Of a stretch of DNA of 64,000 nucleotides, positions 1 to 12,525 are shown piece by piece. The position numbers and the translations under genes are program-made. Where the stretch lies: positions 25,513,865 through 25,577,864 of the forward strand of contig OZ022577.1 of NCBI GenBank assembly GCA_963669155.1, in the 5' to 3' direction. Position 1 is the stretch's first letter. Every line of letters begins with the position of its first letter. Below the pieces are notes generated by a model. It ran no database searches, was not told where the DNA came from, and worked only from the letters and a program-made list of their open reading frames with translations. The stretch comes from Arbacia lixula. Taxonomy: Eukaryota; Echinodermata; Echinoidea; Arbacioida; Arbaciidae.

Positions 1-1266
1 TTTCCCTTTCAGGCAAATGTTTTCATTTTTTATTATGTTGAAGTCCAAGAGCAAACCCTTTTTGCTTCGGGTATACATATTTTGTAAGAGCACAGATTCA
101 AATTCTACTCACGTTTTACTAATCATTTCCCATTAATACTCTTATGCTGTTTATCATGGCATGTTTCCTTTAATTTCCTCATTCCATGCAATTTTTAAAT
201 TCAATTCCTCATGCCTCTCCTTCTTCTATCGGCCAAAGTGCGTTGAAATTCTGTTCCATAGTCACTGTTCTCCTCCTTTTTTTTTTGCATTTTTTCCTTT
301 TCCAACACTTCCTGTTCCTCCTCTTTCTCTTCCCCTTCCTTCTTACCTCCAGTTTTTACCTCTTAATTTCCTATCTTAAGTCCTTGTTTCCTCAACTTTT
401 ACATGCTCCTTCATTAGTTTTTTAGCTTTCTTTCACTCACTTTATATATAATTTCTTATCCTGTTTATGTTATCATGTATCCACCCCTTTCAGATAAATG
501 TTCTGTTAAGTGTCTTCTCATTCTATCTGGTGGCCAAATCGCACACACTTTGAGCATCTTAATATTTTCTTCCATTTTTTCATTCATTCTCTTTTCCTGT
601 AATTATTTTCTTTTCCTATATTTCTCTCTCCCTTTCTGTTCTTCTCTCTATATTATCTGTTTCTCATTAACTACATCTCCCCCCATGTGATGTTCTTCAA
701 CCTGCTCATCTGTCTCTTTACCCTCTTTGCATTGTACCATTTCCTGACGTCTACTCAGACTAGATAACACACAAATGTCAATCAGGGATTGGAAGAAGAA
801 GGACTGCAAATCTAGACAATGGCAAACTCATCATCCGAGTAAGAGTGCACAGGGAACTAGAGCAGGGCACAATGTAAACCTATGAAGTAAGGGTGTACCT
901 TCCGAACATCCTCCTACAAGATAAAAGGAGGGAATTATTAAGTGGGTCAAAAGGGGGAGTGCAATGATGGCAGGACGTTAAAGCAATTTGAGAAACCAGT
1001 GCTGACACATTCATAAAAAATGCCTCATGGACACAATTTCATGATTCTGCAAATGGGATTGGGGAAGTGCTTCTGTTCTAGTTTTTTTTTTTCCGCCTCC
1101 AAGATTGCATTCACTTAACTCTGCTGATGTACATTTGAATAGAGGAACAAAAGTCTGTGAGAGCATATCTTTACCTCCCAGACATTGTCATAAAGAAGCA
1201 GCTTGCAAACACATAACATGTTACATAATAAGAACAGTGCATGGACATATATGTTTGTTTTAAACT
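1..1266. other. Unassigned AT-rich DNA, no exon recognised
   Basis: Pyrimidine-rich, AT-rich sequence at the left end. I looked on the minus strand for the missing C-terminal NDUFAF5 exons (residues like those around the family's NYPGMFELM and IGWK stretches) and found none. It is probably intron of NDUFAF5. The short open frames here are low-complexity and not credible genes. Confidence 0.4.
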
Positions 1267-1394
1267 ACGAGTTCTGGACGCTTGTTCAGCAGTGACTGCT
1301 TATTAGCGTTCATAATGAGTATTTCATAATGAGTAGAAACTACTCATTATGAATGCTAATAAGCAGTCACTGCTAACAAGCGTCCAGAACTCGT
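1267..1394. repeat. Near-perfect fold-back (inverted repeat)
   Basis: Two arms of about 55 bases pair almost perfectly: ACGAGTTCTGGACGCTTG on the left meets CAAGCGTCCAGAACTCGT on the right, and the CTCATTATGAA stretch pairs near the centre. It has the shape of a small non-autonomous DNA transposon or hairpin. No transposase is present and I do not recognise the family. Confidence 0.7.
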
Positions 1395-1645
1395 TTCAAA
1401 ATGCCACCACCAAAATAAGTTTAAGTTATGTAATCTTAAAGATGCTCACAACAATTTCGTGAGTGGTTATATTCACGATCATGGAGTACTAGTAGTATGA
1501 GTACATGTGCTCGTGCATATCGTGTTCATGTTTTCGCGTGATGTTAAATTTGCGAACAATACCCGACTCGCGAAATTCATGAAAATAAAAACCCTGCGAA
1601 ACATATGGCGTATACAGTATTACTATATCATATTTCATCATAGGA

Positions 1646-2420
1646 CATTTTTACATTATATTACATTATCATTTATTTATTGTAGATTTTTATCTGTTGC
1701 ATACCAAATGCTCATTGGTCCATTTGTATTACAACATAGTCATCTAATATTATATCCCTTCTATGAATACCCATGATCATTCTAGGAACGTGATTGGTCA
1801 ATTGATGCTCGAAGAGCTCCGGATATTTTGCACTATTTTTTCCTGGGGAGGACTGCGCATGCTCTATTTACTATTTTCTTCCTTGGGACTACTGCGCATG
1901 CGCTCTACCTGAGCAAGCGTAAATTAGTGCACAGTGAATGCAGTGCGCGGCGTGTTGCGCATTTACCTGGGATGAACCGATATCGAGACAGAGAAAAAAA
2001 AGGCGACTATTTTTGTTCTTTTATTGCTTTACAAAAGGGATATAAAACAAATATACCAAGCATTGAGTTCGAAAGTATAGTGAAAATTATCCATCTTCGG
2101 AGGGACTGGCATAAGTTACTATTTTTTTCTCGGGGGCTTCGCCCCTCGGAAAAAATAGTTTTATGCCACTCCCTCCTCAGATAGATAATTTCCACTAAAC
2201 AATCTCACAGCTTGGTATATTTGTATACTGTTATAAGTGTAGAGGGGGGTTGTGGTAAAGTGGTTCTACTCTATTCTTATAACAGTACTCTAATAATAAC
2301 AGTACTCTAATAACAGTATTAGATGACTCCATTTTAATACAAATGGACCAATGAGCATTTGGTATGCAACAGATAAAAATCTACAATAAATAAATGATAA
2401 TGTAATATAATGTAGAAATG
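1646..2420. repeat. Element bounded by ~100-bp inverted arms
   Basis: The left arm, about 1646-1753, reappears inverted at about 2315-2420; both contain GCATACCAAATGCTCATTGG or its complement. The interior has a second smaller palindrome at about 2085-2203 whose loop includes GGGGGCTTCGCCCC. No transposase frame is visible, so this looks like a non-autonomous DNA element. The outer boundaries are estimates. Confidence 0.6.
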
Positions 2421-2591
2421 TGTTTGAAGATCTGAAGGCTTGAGGTTCAAACCCCACCATGGCACTTGTTTTCTTCAAGATATCTGATTCACATTACTGC
2501 CCCCACCAATAGTGGTCATTCTGCATAGACAAGGAACATTTTCCAAGAAGTGGAGATGGTTATGATTTTGATATTCCGAACAGTTCAGTGG

Positions 2592-2657
2592 ACGGTGATA
2601 GAGACATACCCTACATACCATTGACGGTGATTGAGACATACCCTACATACCATTGAA
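2592..2657. repeat. Short tandem duplication (~33 bp x2)
   Basis: A unit containing GACATACCCTACATACCATT occurs twice in direct succession with only one or two differences. Confidence 0.75.
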
Positions 2658-4205
2658 GGACCCAGTAACAATTTCATAGTCAAGTGTCTACACTCATGAA
2701 TGCATCAATCTTTAATTTGATTCATTTGGTTTCTGTACTTTTCGCTATTCAATTAAGTAAGATTGAACATATTTTTTTAATTTTTAACATATTGTACAAA
2801 GTTATACACAAAAGTACAGATGTTCTTTTCTTGGACAGAAGTTCATTGATAATGTTCTTTGTGACATGAACTTTTCTTCACAGATTGAAAGTACTCCAAT
2901 GCCACCTCCCGCAATCCCTTATGAAAACTAACAAAACATGAAACTATGTGCCAAAGTATGTGATTATTCTCTAAGACATTAACAGCATAAAATTACTCCA
3001 CAGCCCTCACGGGTTACGTCTCCTATCAGATTTTCTGCCCGGCTGCCTAATTATGTGAGCTTTCTCCACATGGGATGCACTAGAGCAAAAATCAATTTTG
3101 AAATCACAAAGTCACTTCTCCTCTGATGTCCTTTTATGTCTGATTTCTTTCAGCCTGTTAAGGCACAGATTCAGTGGGGATGAAATCAAACTGACAGCTC
3201 AACCGAGGGTGAGATCCAGCGAGTGAATGGACAGAAAGGAGAAAAAAATTTGCTTTACCTATGATGTAATTTGGACTTTTCCTGAAGCGGACTAGCCAAT
3301 AATTCAATTGATTTAATCATATCTGCACGTCATCTTTCATCTTGTAATAATCAGTTATGTAGCGAGACAGGATGTTGAACCTACTCGCTCCTGAAAAAAG
3401 GGCGACTGTTTGGACAAGCAAAAATGTTTTAAGAGATAATTTTGAACCTTACATTATTTGTGAATTACAGAAATAAAACACATGTCATATGGAACTGGTT
3501 CAGGGGCTATATATATATATATATACAAACACAAAAAATATAGCTTTGCTGGTAATAAGACAAAACTCCTCTTCAACAATTCAGAAAAATTGCACGTTTG
3601 ATGGTAGAATCAGTCTTCTATCAAAAGATAATTGGTTTGAATAATACATTTATTTTTATTCCTATTGAGTCCTTTTTCCTTTCCACTTACAACAAAATTA
3701 GACCTTGTTTATGGGTAATCAATGATAAATTAGTGGGTTGTGATAGGGAAAGCACATATTTTCTGGAGGAAGTGAATCATGTCTGGAGGATGACAGTAAT
3801 GTTACACTTCTCTAATTGTTGTCCAAGTTCAAGTTAGAGTTTTATTTTTCATCAAGTATGAAGGTTTCCTCCAAGCACAAGCACAAGGCTTGAGAAGGTT
3901 TGGTATAGAGTGACAGAAAATCTGAAACATTGATAAGACAATATATTTGTATAACTATGACTGTACAACCTGTAGCACAAAACAAACAACAACATATCAA
4001 TCAATAGCATACATCAACAAAAGCACACAGATGTAGACGCACCAACATACATTCAAACTTAAAAACAAACATACATCATCGCTGATCATCATTATATCAA
4101 GTTGTTAGACCCTCCATACAAATGAATAAAGTACAATCTCCAAAATGCGTTTTCATTAGAATGTGACATAGAAATGGTATTGAGATATTTCAAATGCAAC
4201 ACATA
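2658..4205. other. Unassigned intronic or flanking DNA
   Basis: No exon, transposon end or RNA gene is recognised. There is a short (TA)n run near 3512-3525. The stretch probably belongs to the NDUFAF5 intron following the exon at 6011-5925. Confidence 0.35.
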
Positions 4206-5902
4206 CAGTTGTCCTCAAAATTATTCATACCCTTGTTAATTTTTATGATTTTTTATTTTTGTGATGAAATGAATGCATTTTGTCAAGTGTGTATATCAGT
4301 TATATGTGACCAACATGTGAAAGAATAACAACAATACACAATTCAGGAAATTCATCATTTCAGGGGTATTTTATTCATGGATTTTCAAAAAATGCCATGT
4401 TCAAAATTATTCATACCCTAGGTTTACTGAGTCCAATGTCTTTCTTTAATAGTCAATAGCATAGCCTTTGTTTCTTATGACTGCTTCTAGACGGTTCTTG
4501 TACGTGTCCACAAGCTTCCTGCATGTCTTCTGGGGGATGTTGGCCTACTCTTCCTTGGCAAAAGCCTCAAGCTGGGACAGGTTGGTCGGTTTCCTAGCCA
4601 ACACTCTGGTCTTCAAGTCTCGCCACAAGTTCTCAATTGGATTCAGGTCAGGACTCTGACTTGGCCATTCGAGGACGTTGACATCATTGTCCTTGTACCA
4701 TTTCTTCACTACCTTGGCGGTATTTTTTGGATCATTGTCCTGCTGGTACTTCCAATTAGGGCCAAGCTGGAGTTTCTCAGCGGATTCCTTCACGTTTTCA
4801 TCAAGGATCGTGATGTAATCCTCCTTTCTCATGATTCCTTGGACCTTGACGAGGTTGCCTGTGCCACTGGAAGAGAAGTATCCCCATAGCATTATGTTTC
4901 CACCACCATGCTTGACGGTGGGCACAGTGTTCTTTGGAGTGTATGCTTCTCCTTTTTTCCTCCAGACGTATTCAACATCCATATGGCCAAATAACTCCAA
5001 CTTTGTCTCATCAGACCACAGGATGGTTGACCAAAAGGTGGAATCTTGCTTTAGATGACCTTTAGCAAAGGCTAGGCGAGCCTCCAGATGCTTCTTCCTG
5101 AGCAGCGGGGTCTTCCGAGGCCTACGTCCATGGAGACCTCCTCTGTGCAAGACTCGCTCAATAGTGGACCGTGACACCTTCGTCCCTGCCTGGTCAAGCG
5201 TTCGAAGTAGGGCCTTGGTTGTGGTCCGGGGGTTGTTGTTGACCTCTCGGCAGATTTTCCTGGCAAGTTTGGGGGACACCTTTCTCTTCCTGCCACGCCC
5301 ACAGAGGTTTTTAACAGTATTGAACTTCTTGTGCTTGTTGATAATGCTCTGCACGGTTGCCACCGGGACATCATATTGCTTCGAAATGGCCTTATAACCC
5401 TTTCCTTTAATGTGGGCACGCACAAGACGTTGCCGTAGGTCCTCACTGAGCTCCTTCTTCTTGGCCATGATGATCAGAAACTGAGAATGACCAGAACACG
5501 TTTCCTCTATTTAAAGTCTTATGGAAAGATGCTATGTGTTTGACAATAGTTTAACATTTGGTCAACAAAAAAGGTATTTAATCCATTGGAACATCTTGAA
5601 ATAAATATAGGACAAAGATTAACACATTCTCAGGAAAGGAAAACAATGGATACTATGAAGAAAGAACATTTTTGTTGAGGTATTGTCAGGGGTATGAATA
5701 ATTCTGAACATGAGGGAAAAATAACTTTTGGACTTATCTATTATTATGCAAATGAAGTTTAGCCAACTCATATGTGGATTTGTGCATAGCAACAAGTAGA
5801 CAAAAGATACACAGGAAGTACCAACATAATAGCTTTTACAAAGGAAGAATCTAACAAAGACTGTTATTTTCAATGGGGTATGAATAATTTTGAGGACAAC
5901 TG
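4206..5902 (-). mobile_element. Tc1/mariner-like transposon, copy 1
   Basis: A complete 1697-bp element flanked by TA target duplications (4204-4205 and 5903-5904). The terminal inverted repeats begin CAGTTGTCCTCAAAATTATT. A second inner inverted copy of the TCAAAATTATTCATACCC core lies at about 4400-4418 and 5689-5709, giving the IR/DR layout of Sleeping Beauty-type elements. It encodes one transposase on the minus strand, the same sense as the host NDUFAF5 gene. Its right end is only about 16 bases inside the intron from the splice donor of the exon at 6011-5925. It is nearly identical to the element at 45386-47084, so both arrived recently. Confidence 0.93.
4446..5468 (-). pseudogene. Tc1-family DD34E transposase, one nonsense mutation
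   Basis: The start codon is at 5468, and the frame corresponds to a 340-residue transposase. The N-terminal third is a paired-like helix-turn-helix DNA-binding region with an AT-hook-like GRGRKRK at residues 57-63. The catalytic domain carries the triad D153 (WSDETKLE), D244 (QQDNDP) and E279 (SPDLNPIENLW), the DD34E spacing and numbering of Sleeping Beauty. A TGG-to-TAG change at codon 308 (4545-4547) stops translation after 307 residues. The remaining frame to the natural stop at 4446 stays open and matches copy 2. The truncated product keeps the triad but lacks the last ~33 residues, so activity is doubtful. Confidence 0.92.
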
Positions 5903-5924
5903 TACATTTGCAGGATATACTTAC

Positions 5925-6011
5925 AACGGTCAGCATGTTGAAGCCTGCTCGTGACAATAAACTTCCCAAGTCTTGCATATCAGTGAAAGGAGATATATGT
6001 GGTGCAAATCC
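5925..6011 (-). CDS. ndufaf5: NDUFAF5 coding exon 8 (last seen)
   Basis: The acceptor GACAG lies just right of 6011 and the donor GTAAGT just left of 5925. The exon encodes 29 residues, beginning [16 protein letters not shown] and ending AGFNMLTV, closely matching the family segment GFSPHISPF...GFNTLTV. It starts and ends in phase 0. The following C-terminal exons, which should include the NYPGMFELM-type stretch, were not found to the left, so the gene probably runs off the window. The Tc1 element at 4206-5902 begins directly after the donor. Confidence 0.93.
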
Positions 6012-6182
6012 CTGTCCAAACAAACAAAAAGTTTAAAATGTATTTAATATAAGACAATTTCATGTAGCTCTTTTGAATATATGAATGGTGTGCATTTCTT
6101 GGTTAACTTGTATATGAAGTTGTATAGTGTGCAGATAAACATTAAATTATTTGACAAAAAAATCAATATGACAATTTCTTAC

Positions 6183-6293
6183 CCCTTCCACCTCAATTTC
6201 AGCAAGCTGAAGGGAACATCTCAGTTCGAAGAGGGTATCCCCTCCAAACATAGCTCCAATGAAGGCACCATCTTTCTTCAAGACATTGCGGAT
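6183..6293 (-). CDS. ndufaf5: NDUFAF5 coding exon 7
   Basis: The exon has 37 codons, with a TAG acceptor at the right and donor GTAAGA at the left. It encodes [19 protein letters not shown] followed by [18 protein letters not shown], matching the strongly conserved [20 protein letters not shown] block of NDUFAF5. In frame (phase 0) with the exons on both sides; the intron to exon 8 is only 171 bp, by far the shortest in the gene. Confidence 0.95.
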
Positions 6294-6329
6294 CTATGGG
6301 TGCAAAGTGAAAGGAACGATGGGAGACAG

Positions 6330-6690
6330 AGAGGGGTGGAGGGAGAGTGCGTGAGTGGGAGGTAAGGGGCAGGGAGGGGTGGAGGAAGGGAGGGGGGTAG
6401 ATAGGGAGGGAGAGGGTGAGAGTGGAGGGAGGTAAGGAGCAGAGAGGGGTGGAGGGAGAGTGCGTGAGTGGGAGGTAAGGGGCAGGGAGGGGTGGAGGAA
6501 GGGAGGGGGGTAGATAGGGAGGGAGAGGGTGAGAGTGGAGGGAGGTAAGGAGCAGAGAGGGGTGGAGGGAGAGTGCGTGAGTGGGAGGTAAGGGGCAGGG
6601 AGGGGTGGAGGAAGGGAGGGGGGAGATGGGGAGTGAGAGGGTGAGAGTGGAGGAAGGTAAGGAGCAGAGAGGGGTGGACAGAGGCGGAGG
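6330..6690. repeat. Purine-rich minisatellite (~119-bp unit, ~3 copies)
   Basis: A G/A-rich unit containing GGTAAGGGGCAGGGAGGGG is repeated about three times, almost unchanged. The proline- and leucine-rich open frame on the other strand is a by-product of the repeat, not a gene. It lies just inside the 11.9-kb intron upstream of exon 7. Confidence 0.85.
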
Positions 6691-9114
6691 GGGAGAGATG
6701 GGGAGGAAGAGGGCGAGAGCCGATGGGTTAGGGACAAAGAGTGGATGAAGGGATAAGTAAATAAATGAGGAGAAAAAAGTTCAAGGGGTGTAAGAGTGAG
6801 GGAGGGGCAGCGAAGTAAGTTAGAGGGTGGTGGTGAGGAGAGAAAAAATATAGAAAGAGACAGAATAAGATAAAGATAAATATAAGATGGTCCATGATAA
6901 AAACAAATATAATGACAAGGTGAACAAGGCAAATCTAGTCCACTGTTAGTGCAAAAATGGTCAAAGTATTGAATGTTTTCCTTTGTAAAACTTTTGTCCA
7001 GTTTTTATGTGAATTTTGCCAGCAAGATTTGGAGTCTTGCCATCATTACAATTCTGCATGGAGTGTATTTCTGTATTAGATATGTGGGCATACTGCATGT
7101 AATTATTCTTACACTCTGAAGATAATGAGTCATTAGAATTTATGAGCGACAGCTGATGCTTCCAAGTCAAAAAGTTTTCGCCACTGTATGTTTGTCATTT
7201 GCATTCTTCAAACTTTTGCTGCAAATAGTCTCTTTTCCAGACCAACTTCTGAGAAAAAAAAATGAAACTGCAAGATGTAAATTGCGTTAATCACAAAATA
7301 GAGATTGTGAGATATGAAACTAGACATTGACATAATGGTCAAACGATACATGTACTATGTAACTGAACTACTTGACTCAAGCACAGCATTTTGTTAAACG
7401 CAAATGAAAACATATCTAACTAGTTGTTGGATTTGACAATAATAGCTTCTATTTGCCTACATAAATATATCTCTTAACACGAGGCTGGCAGAGATTTTCA
7501 TGTGTACAGTATATGGTCTGATCGAATGAAATGTTCAGAAGTCGTCAATACAAGGTTCTACAGGCACTAGACTCTGTATGGGCATGTATACACAAAATGA
7601 ATGACGTCTTTGGAGTGTATTCTTCATATTTCTTCATAAAAAAAAGATTATTTCGACATTTTCGATCATGATTTCATGTGAATACAGCAAACTGGAAACT
7701 AAACTAAACTATCAATTACTATCCATATCCATAATTTTATACATATGCATCTTAAACAAGCTATTCAAGAAAAAAAAAATAGATTTGGTGGCTAAATTAC
7801 AACACATTTCTCAACAAACATGAACAGTAGCTGGAGAATTAGCAGTCAGTGCAATCTCAAAACAGAAGAAATATAGATCAGCTTTCCTGGCATGAGTGAC
7901 CAATTTTCAGCGTTCCCTGCTTGGGATGTGGCGAGGGGAGCAATTATCCCAGGGGCTAGCCAAAACGTGTGGAGTATGAGTCCCTGGATGGAAAGGTATG
8001 GGTGGGGTGGGAAAGGGGGGAAATTCCCATGCTTGTCAGGTGGATACACTTAGATGCTTTGCATTTCATCTAGATATACCGCACTTCATTTGCTCCTCTG
8101 CATCACGTTTGATTGCTAGTACTATGGTACTAAATCAATACCACATCAATACAAATTAAATGGGACTAAAATTCTAATACAAGACTATGATTATGGCAAA
8201 CTATAATATCTTCAAGAGTTTGCAACTTTTGTTAAGCTGAATGGACTTTCATGCAAGGTTATTAATGTGCCAAGCTACAATGTTTTGAATTGGTTTGCTA
8301 ACATTGTGAGCGGAATGGATTTCATGTTTAATTGTCTTTTATAGAAAAGAGCAAAAACTGTTACTCTAGCATATCTAGGGGAATAAAAATGTGGAAGGAG
8401 ACTGGTGCCCTCTATCCGTCCCACCCCTCCCTCCCCCAAGCCCCATCATACGCACTACCGATCTGTTGTGGATTGCTCGAGTGACTGACTGACCTACATA
8501 CATCTCTGGGGTGCTCGGCCCTAGGTATACCCAATTTGTGTCAGGTTTATGGGACTGGAAAATCATGACAATCACCGCTGTGACAGAAGCTTTCCAAAAG
8601 CAGCCCTGCCTCTGTTGATACTAGAATTGATCTGTTTTCTTATATTTGCTTCCTTAAAAGGAGGCTTCTACAAGCACAGAACTGTGTATATATACATGTT
8701 TATTTATGTATTCATTTTTCTCTTCCATAAAAAAGCAACAGACAGACCTATTCCAAATAACATAGGTGTTTTAAAATGATGCTCAATATCCATTCACAAT
8801 GAAATAAACTTAATTTGAAAGCAAGATAATATTAGAATATCCAACATAAAAAATTCTATTTAAATTAATGAAAATTGAAAATTGAAAAATGAAAAATAAT
8901 ATGGAAAGTGCAATCCTAAAATGACAAAATAAACACCTTCAGATCATTCATTGAATCATTGAATCAATATTCCCAAGAGAGACAATGCCATTACAATAAT
9001 TAGTCCTCACATATCTTATACAGATGTGAAAATGTTACAATGATGGTATGCATGCTAATCAAACACAGGATAAAACATTCAATCAATCAAGGAATTGGCC
9101 TCATGCTGTATATG
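6691..9114. other. NDUFAF5 intron 6, unassigned DNA
   Basis: AT-rich intronic sequence with no exon, transposon end or RNA gene that I can support. Short open frames here have no recognisable protein features. Confidence 0.5.
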
Positions 9115-10060
9115 AACACAACACTAAATGGATGATGTTAATGCTATATGTAATTATATGAACACAACACTAAATGGATGATGTTAATGTTATATGTAAT
9201 TATATGAACACAACACTAAATGGATGATGGTAATGCTATATGTAATTATATGAACACAACGCTAAATGGATGATGGTAATGCTATATGTAATTATATGAA
9301 CACAACGCTAAATGGATGACGGTAATGCTATATGTAATTATATGAACACAACACTAAATGGATGACGGTAATGCTGTACACAACACTAAATGGATGACGG
9401 TAATGCTATATGTAATTATATGAACACAACACTAAATGGATGACGGTAATGCTATATGTAATTATATGAACACAACACTAAATGGATGACAGTAATGCTG
9501 TATGTAATTATATGAACACAACACTAAATGGATAACTGAAATGTTCAATGTAATTATATGAACACAACACTAGATGGATTACAGTAATGCTAATTATTTT
9601 AACACAGCACTAGATTGAATGAATGTCAAGCCCTATATAATAACATGAACATAACACTTAATTAATAAATGTCATGGTCTACTAATTACATGAACATCGC
9701 ACTCAACGGATGAACATCAAGCTGTATGTAATTACATGAACACCGCACTCAACGGATGAACATCAAGCTGTATGTAATTACATAAACTCCGCACTCAACG
9801 GATGAACATCAAGCTGTATGTAATTACATGAACACCGCACTCAATGGATGAACATCAAGCTGTATGTAATTACATGAACACCACACTCAACGGATGAACA
9901 TCAAGCTGTATGTAATTACATGAACACCGCACTCAACGGATAAATATCATGCTGTATGAACACAGCACATAATGGATAACCACAATGTTGCATGTAATAA
10001 TATGAACACAGCAGTCAATGGATAACCAGAGTGTTGTATGGATTCATATATGAACACAGC
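9115..10060. repeat. 46-bp tandem array with two unit variants
   Basis: Units contain ATATGAACACAACACTAAAT followed by GGATGA. They repeat roughly ten times to about 9600, pass through degraded units, then continue as a second homogeneous variant (ATGAACACCGCACTCAACGG) at about 9690-9950, with more decayed units to about 10060. One unit near 9375 is partly deleted. No coding potential. Confidence 0.9.
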
Positions 10061-12419
10061 ATTCCATGCATGCGTCACAAAAGAGCAACGAGGCAAAAGG
10101 TTTGACTGTGATAATCAAGTAAAGCAATGGAGGAAGCGTGATGAACAATACTGGGCCACTCATTGACATGGTAAGTGTGATTGGTTAAATCAATGGCCAC
10201 GCAGCCCTGGCGAGCTGAACGTCTCTCTCTCAGAAGACCCGTGCGGAGGACTCGGCTTCTGATTAAAAAGTGAGGGTGTGACTCCAAAGTCAATTTCATC
10301 AGGTTCCATTGGCTCCTCTTTCACAAACACGGATTAAAGAGAGTGACCTTGTTTTCACCCTTGGCCGACTTTTTCAGATCACCTCTACACACGCGAGTCA
10401 CTCATGGAGCTCTTAAAAAGAGCATGCTATTTTCCGATAATGAGGAATTAGCCCGAAGTAGAAATGGCATCTTTATTACATCAACGCAAGGAAATAGTGC
10501 GCTATTTTGCCCACACACATCAGATTTGATGAGTTTTCAGTTTTTGTTGAATGCAAAGCACTGCCTGCTGTATGCTGTTGTGCATATAGTGGAAAATAGA
10601 TTCAAGTCAAATGAAGAAGCACAACAAAAAGTGTGATATTTTGCTGATCTAGCCCAAAATTTAGGGGGGTAGATGAAGCTAATAAAGACAGGGCTGTGGA
10701 CACGCAATGTGTGAATGAGGTATGTTAGATCTAGCTGAAGGAGAAGATGGCTATCATTATACTTCCAATGGTTTATCATCACAACTCATCCCTTTTACAG
10801 CTTGCAGGATGAGTTTAAGATAATGGACTGCTATCACATTATTTTTCCCGGTGACAGAATAATAAAGACGAAACAAGCTATACCCTGGAACAATGAAGTC
10901 TGTTCAAAATTTATAAGGACTATTATTTATCATGTGTACCTTAATATGTCCTCATGCTTTATGTGTTGATAAGCTCTTGCTGAGAGGTCAGAAACCATCT
11001 GAGATATAATCTGCATTTTTTTTTAATGAATAAAGAGACAGTGTTTGAAAAAAAGGAATGCAATGTACATTCTTAGAACCCCCAAAATGGTCAATAATTC
11101 AAAGCTGGTATCAAAGCTTTGTTCTTTTTTTTCTTGCAATCTCACCACTGATGTTAAAGGACCAATCCAACCTACAGTTGTAATGATATAAAGGACGCTA
11201 AACCAATGGAGAGTACACACGTGTCATCAAAGTTGTTTTCAACTGTATCAAGAGAGGGCTCTACCACTCTTCCCGCACATACTGGCGGTGAGTTGAAAAT
11301 GATCGTCATCTTTCTCTATAAAGAGCATTTCTGTCCTCGAGGTAAAAGCTAAGGATATGTAGGGCACGCACACAGCGACAAATAGGTGACCAAAATTAAT
11401 ACTGTCCTTACCAATTTGCTTAATTGACCCTCAATTTTCGCCGCCACGCAATCATTTCTTTGTTGCTCCTTACACAGGTGTGGTTACCATGAATACAATT
11501 GACCATTGATATTCGATTAGCTATCAAAGTGAGAATGCAACTTCAAGCAAATGGTCAATGAAAGGTCTGGAAAAAATACACTAAATTGTGTGCGTTTTGT
11601 TGAAAATACAGGTTATTTTTCACATTAAATTTGGAAGGGCATACAGGTGCATGTGTTTGAATTCTTAGTATACAACTGCATAATTGAATCAGCACTGCCC
11701 ATCTGCATATATATTGCTAACTGTGTCTAATGGAAACGGGTGGCTTGTTCTCAGATTGGAAAGGAAAATTGCTTTCTGTTTCGCTGTAATTTCGTTTCAC
11801 AATTAGGTTACATACCACTCAGCCCTCTCAATTTGTAGGGATCATTATTTCCAGATAACCTGTTTCAGGAGTTGGCCTGCAAATTGTCATTTTTTGCGTT
11901 CTCTTTTAAAGAGCAAAGTTTAGCTGTTTTTCTGTGCGTGGTTAAGAATGCTGTCACCAAATTTAGAAGCTAATTCAAAAAAAGGGATGTAAAATTGATA
12001 ATTTAGAAAAAGACAGGCAGACACCTCAGCAGATACTCCTACAATTCTTGGGACTTATTCAATGAATACTATGATTTTGTGACTTCTTTATAAACTATGG
12101 AAATAAAACTTAAAAAGAGTTGGTACAATGTTTGCATGAAAAAGTACATAAACAAGGCAGATACTTGGAGGTAAAATTGCTTCAAATGTATGCAGAGGGA
12201 GGAAATTACAGCCCACTTTGAACTATTTGTACTGCCTTGTTCAAAGTAGAATTGACTCGATACCAATCATAACCTCACAATAAACATATTCCATGTACTG
12301 CTTTCCAACAAAGCCCACGCTTATCAATTAGACTCCTATCATTACATTAGTTTTTCACCCTGAAGCATACTGTTACTTCCCATCTTCTAATGTGTGCAAC
12401 ATGGGTCTAGGACAATATC
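10061..12419. other. NDUFAF5 intron 6, unassigned DNA
   Basis: No exon or mobile-element end is recognised in this AT-rich intronic sequence. Confidence 0.4.
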
Positions 12420-12525
12420 CCCCCTGGACACTGTCCCCTAGAACAACTAGCCCACAGGACAACTACCCCTAGGACAACTACCCCTAGGATAACTACCCCT
12501 AGGACGACTACCCCTGGACAATACT
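12420..12525. repeat. Short tandem repeat, CTAGGACAACTACCC unit
   Basis: About five imperfect copies of a 16-20-base unit containing AGGACAACTACCCCT. A G13 run follows at 12751-12763. Confidence 0.75.

Noticed and set aside
161..425. Overlapping Phe/Leu-rich frames at the left end
   Set aside because: They come from a pyrimidine-rich tract and have no domain, signal or splice context.
6294..6932. 212-codon Pro/Leu/Ser-rich frame on the minus strand
   Set aside because: It is the complement of a purine-rich minisatellite; its repeats follow the DNA repeat and have no protein character.
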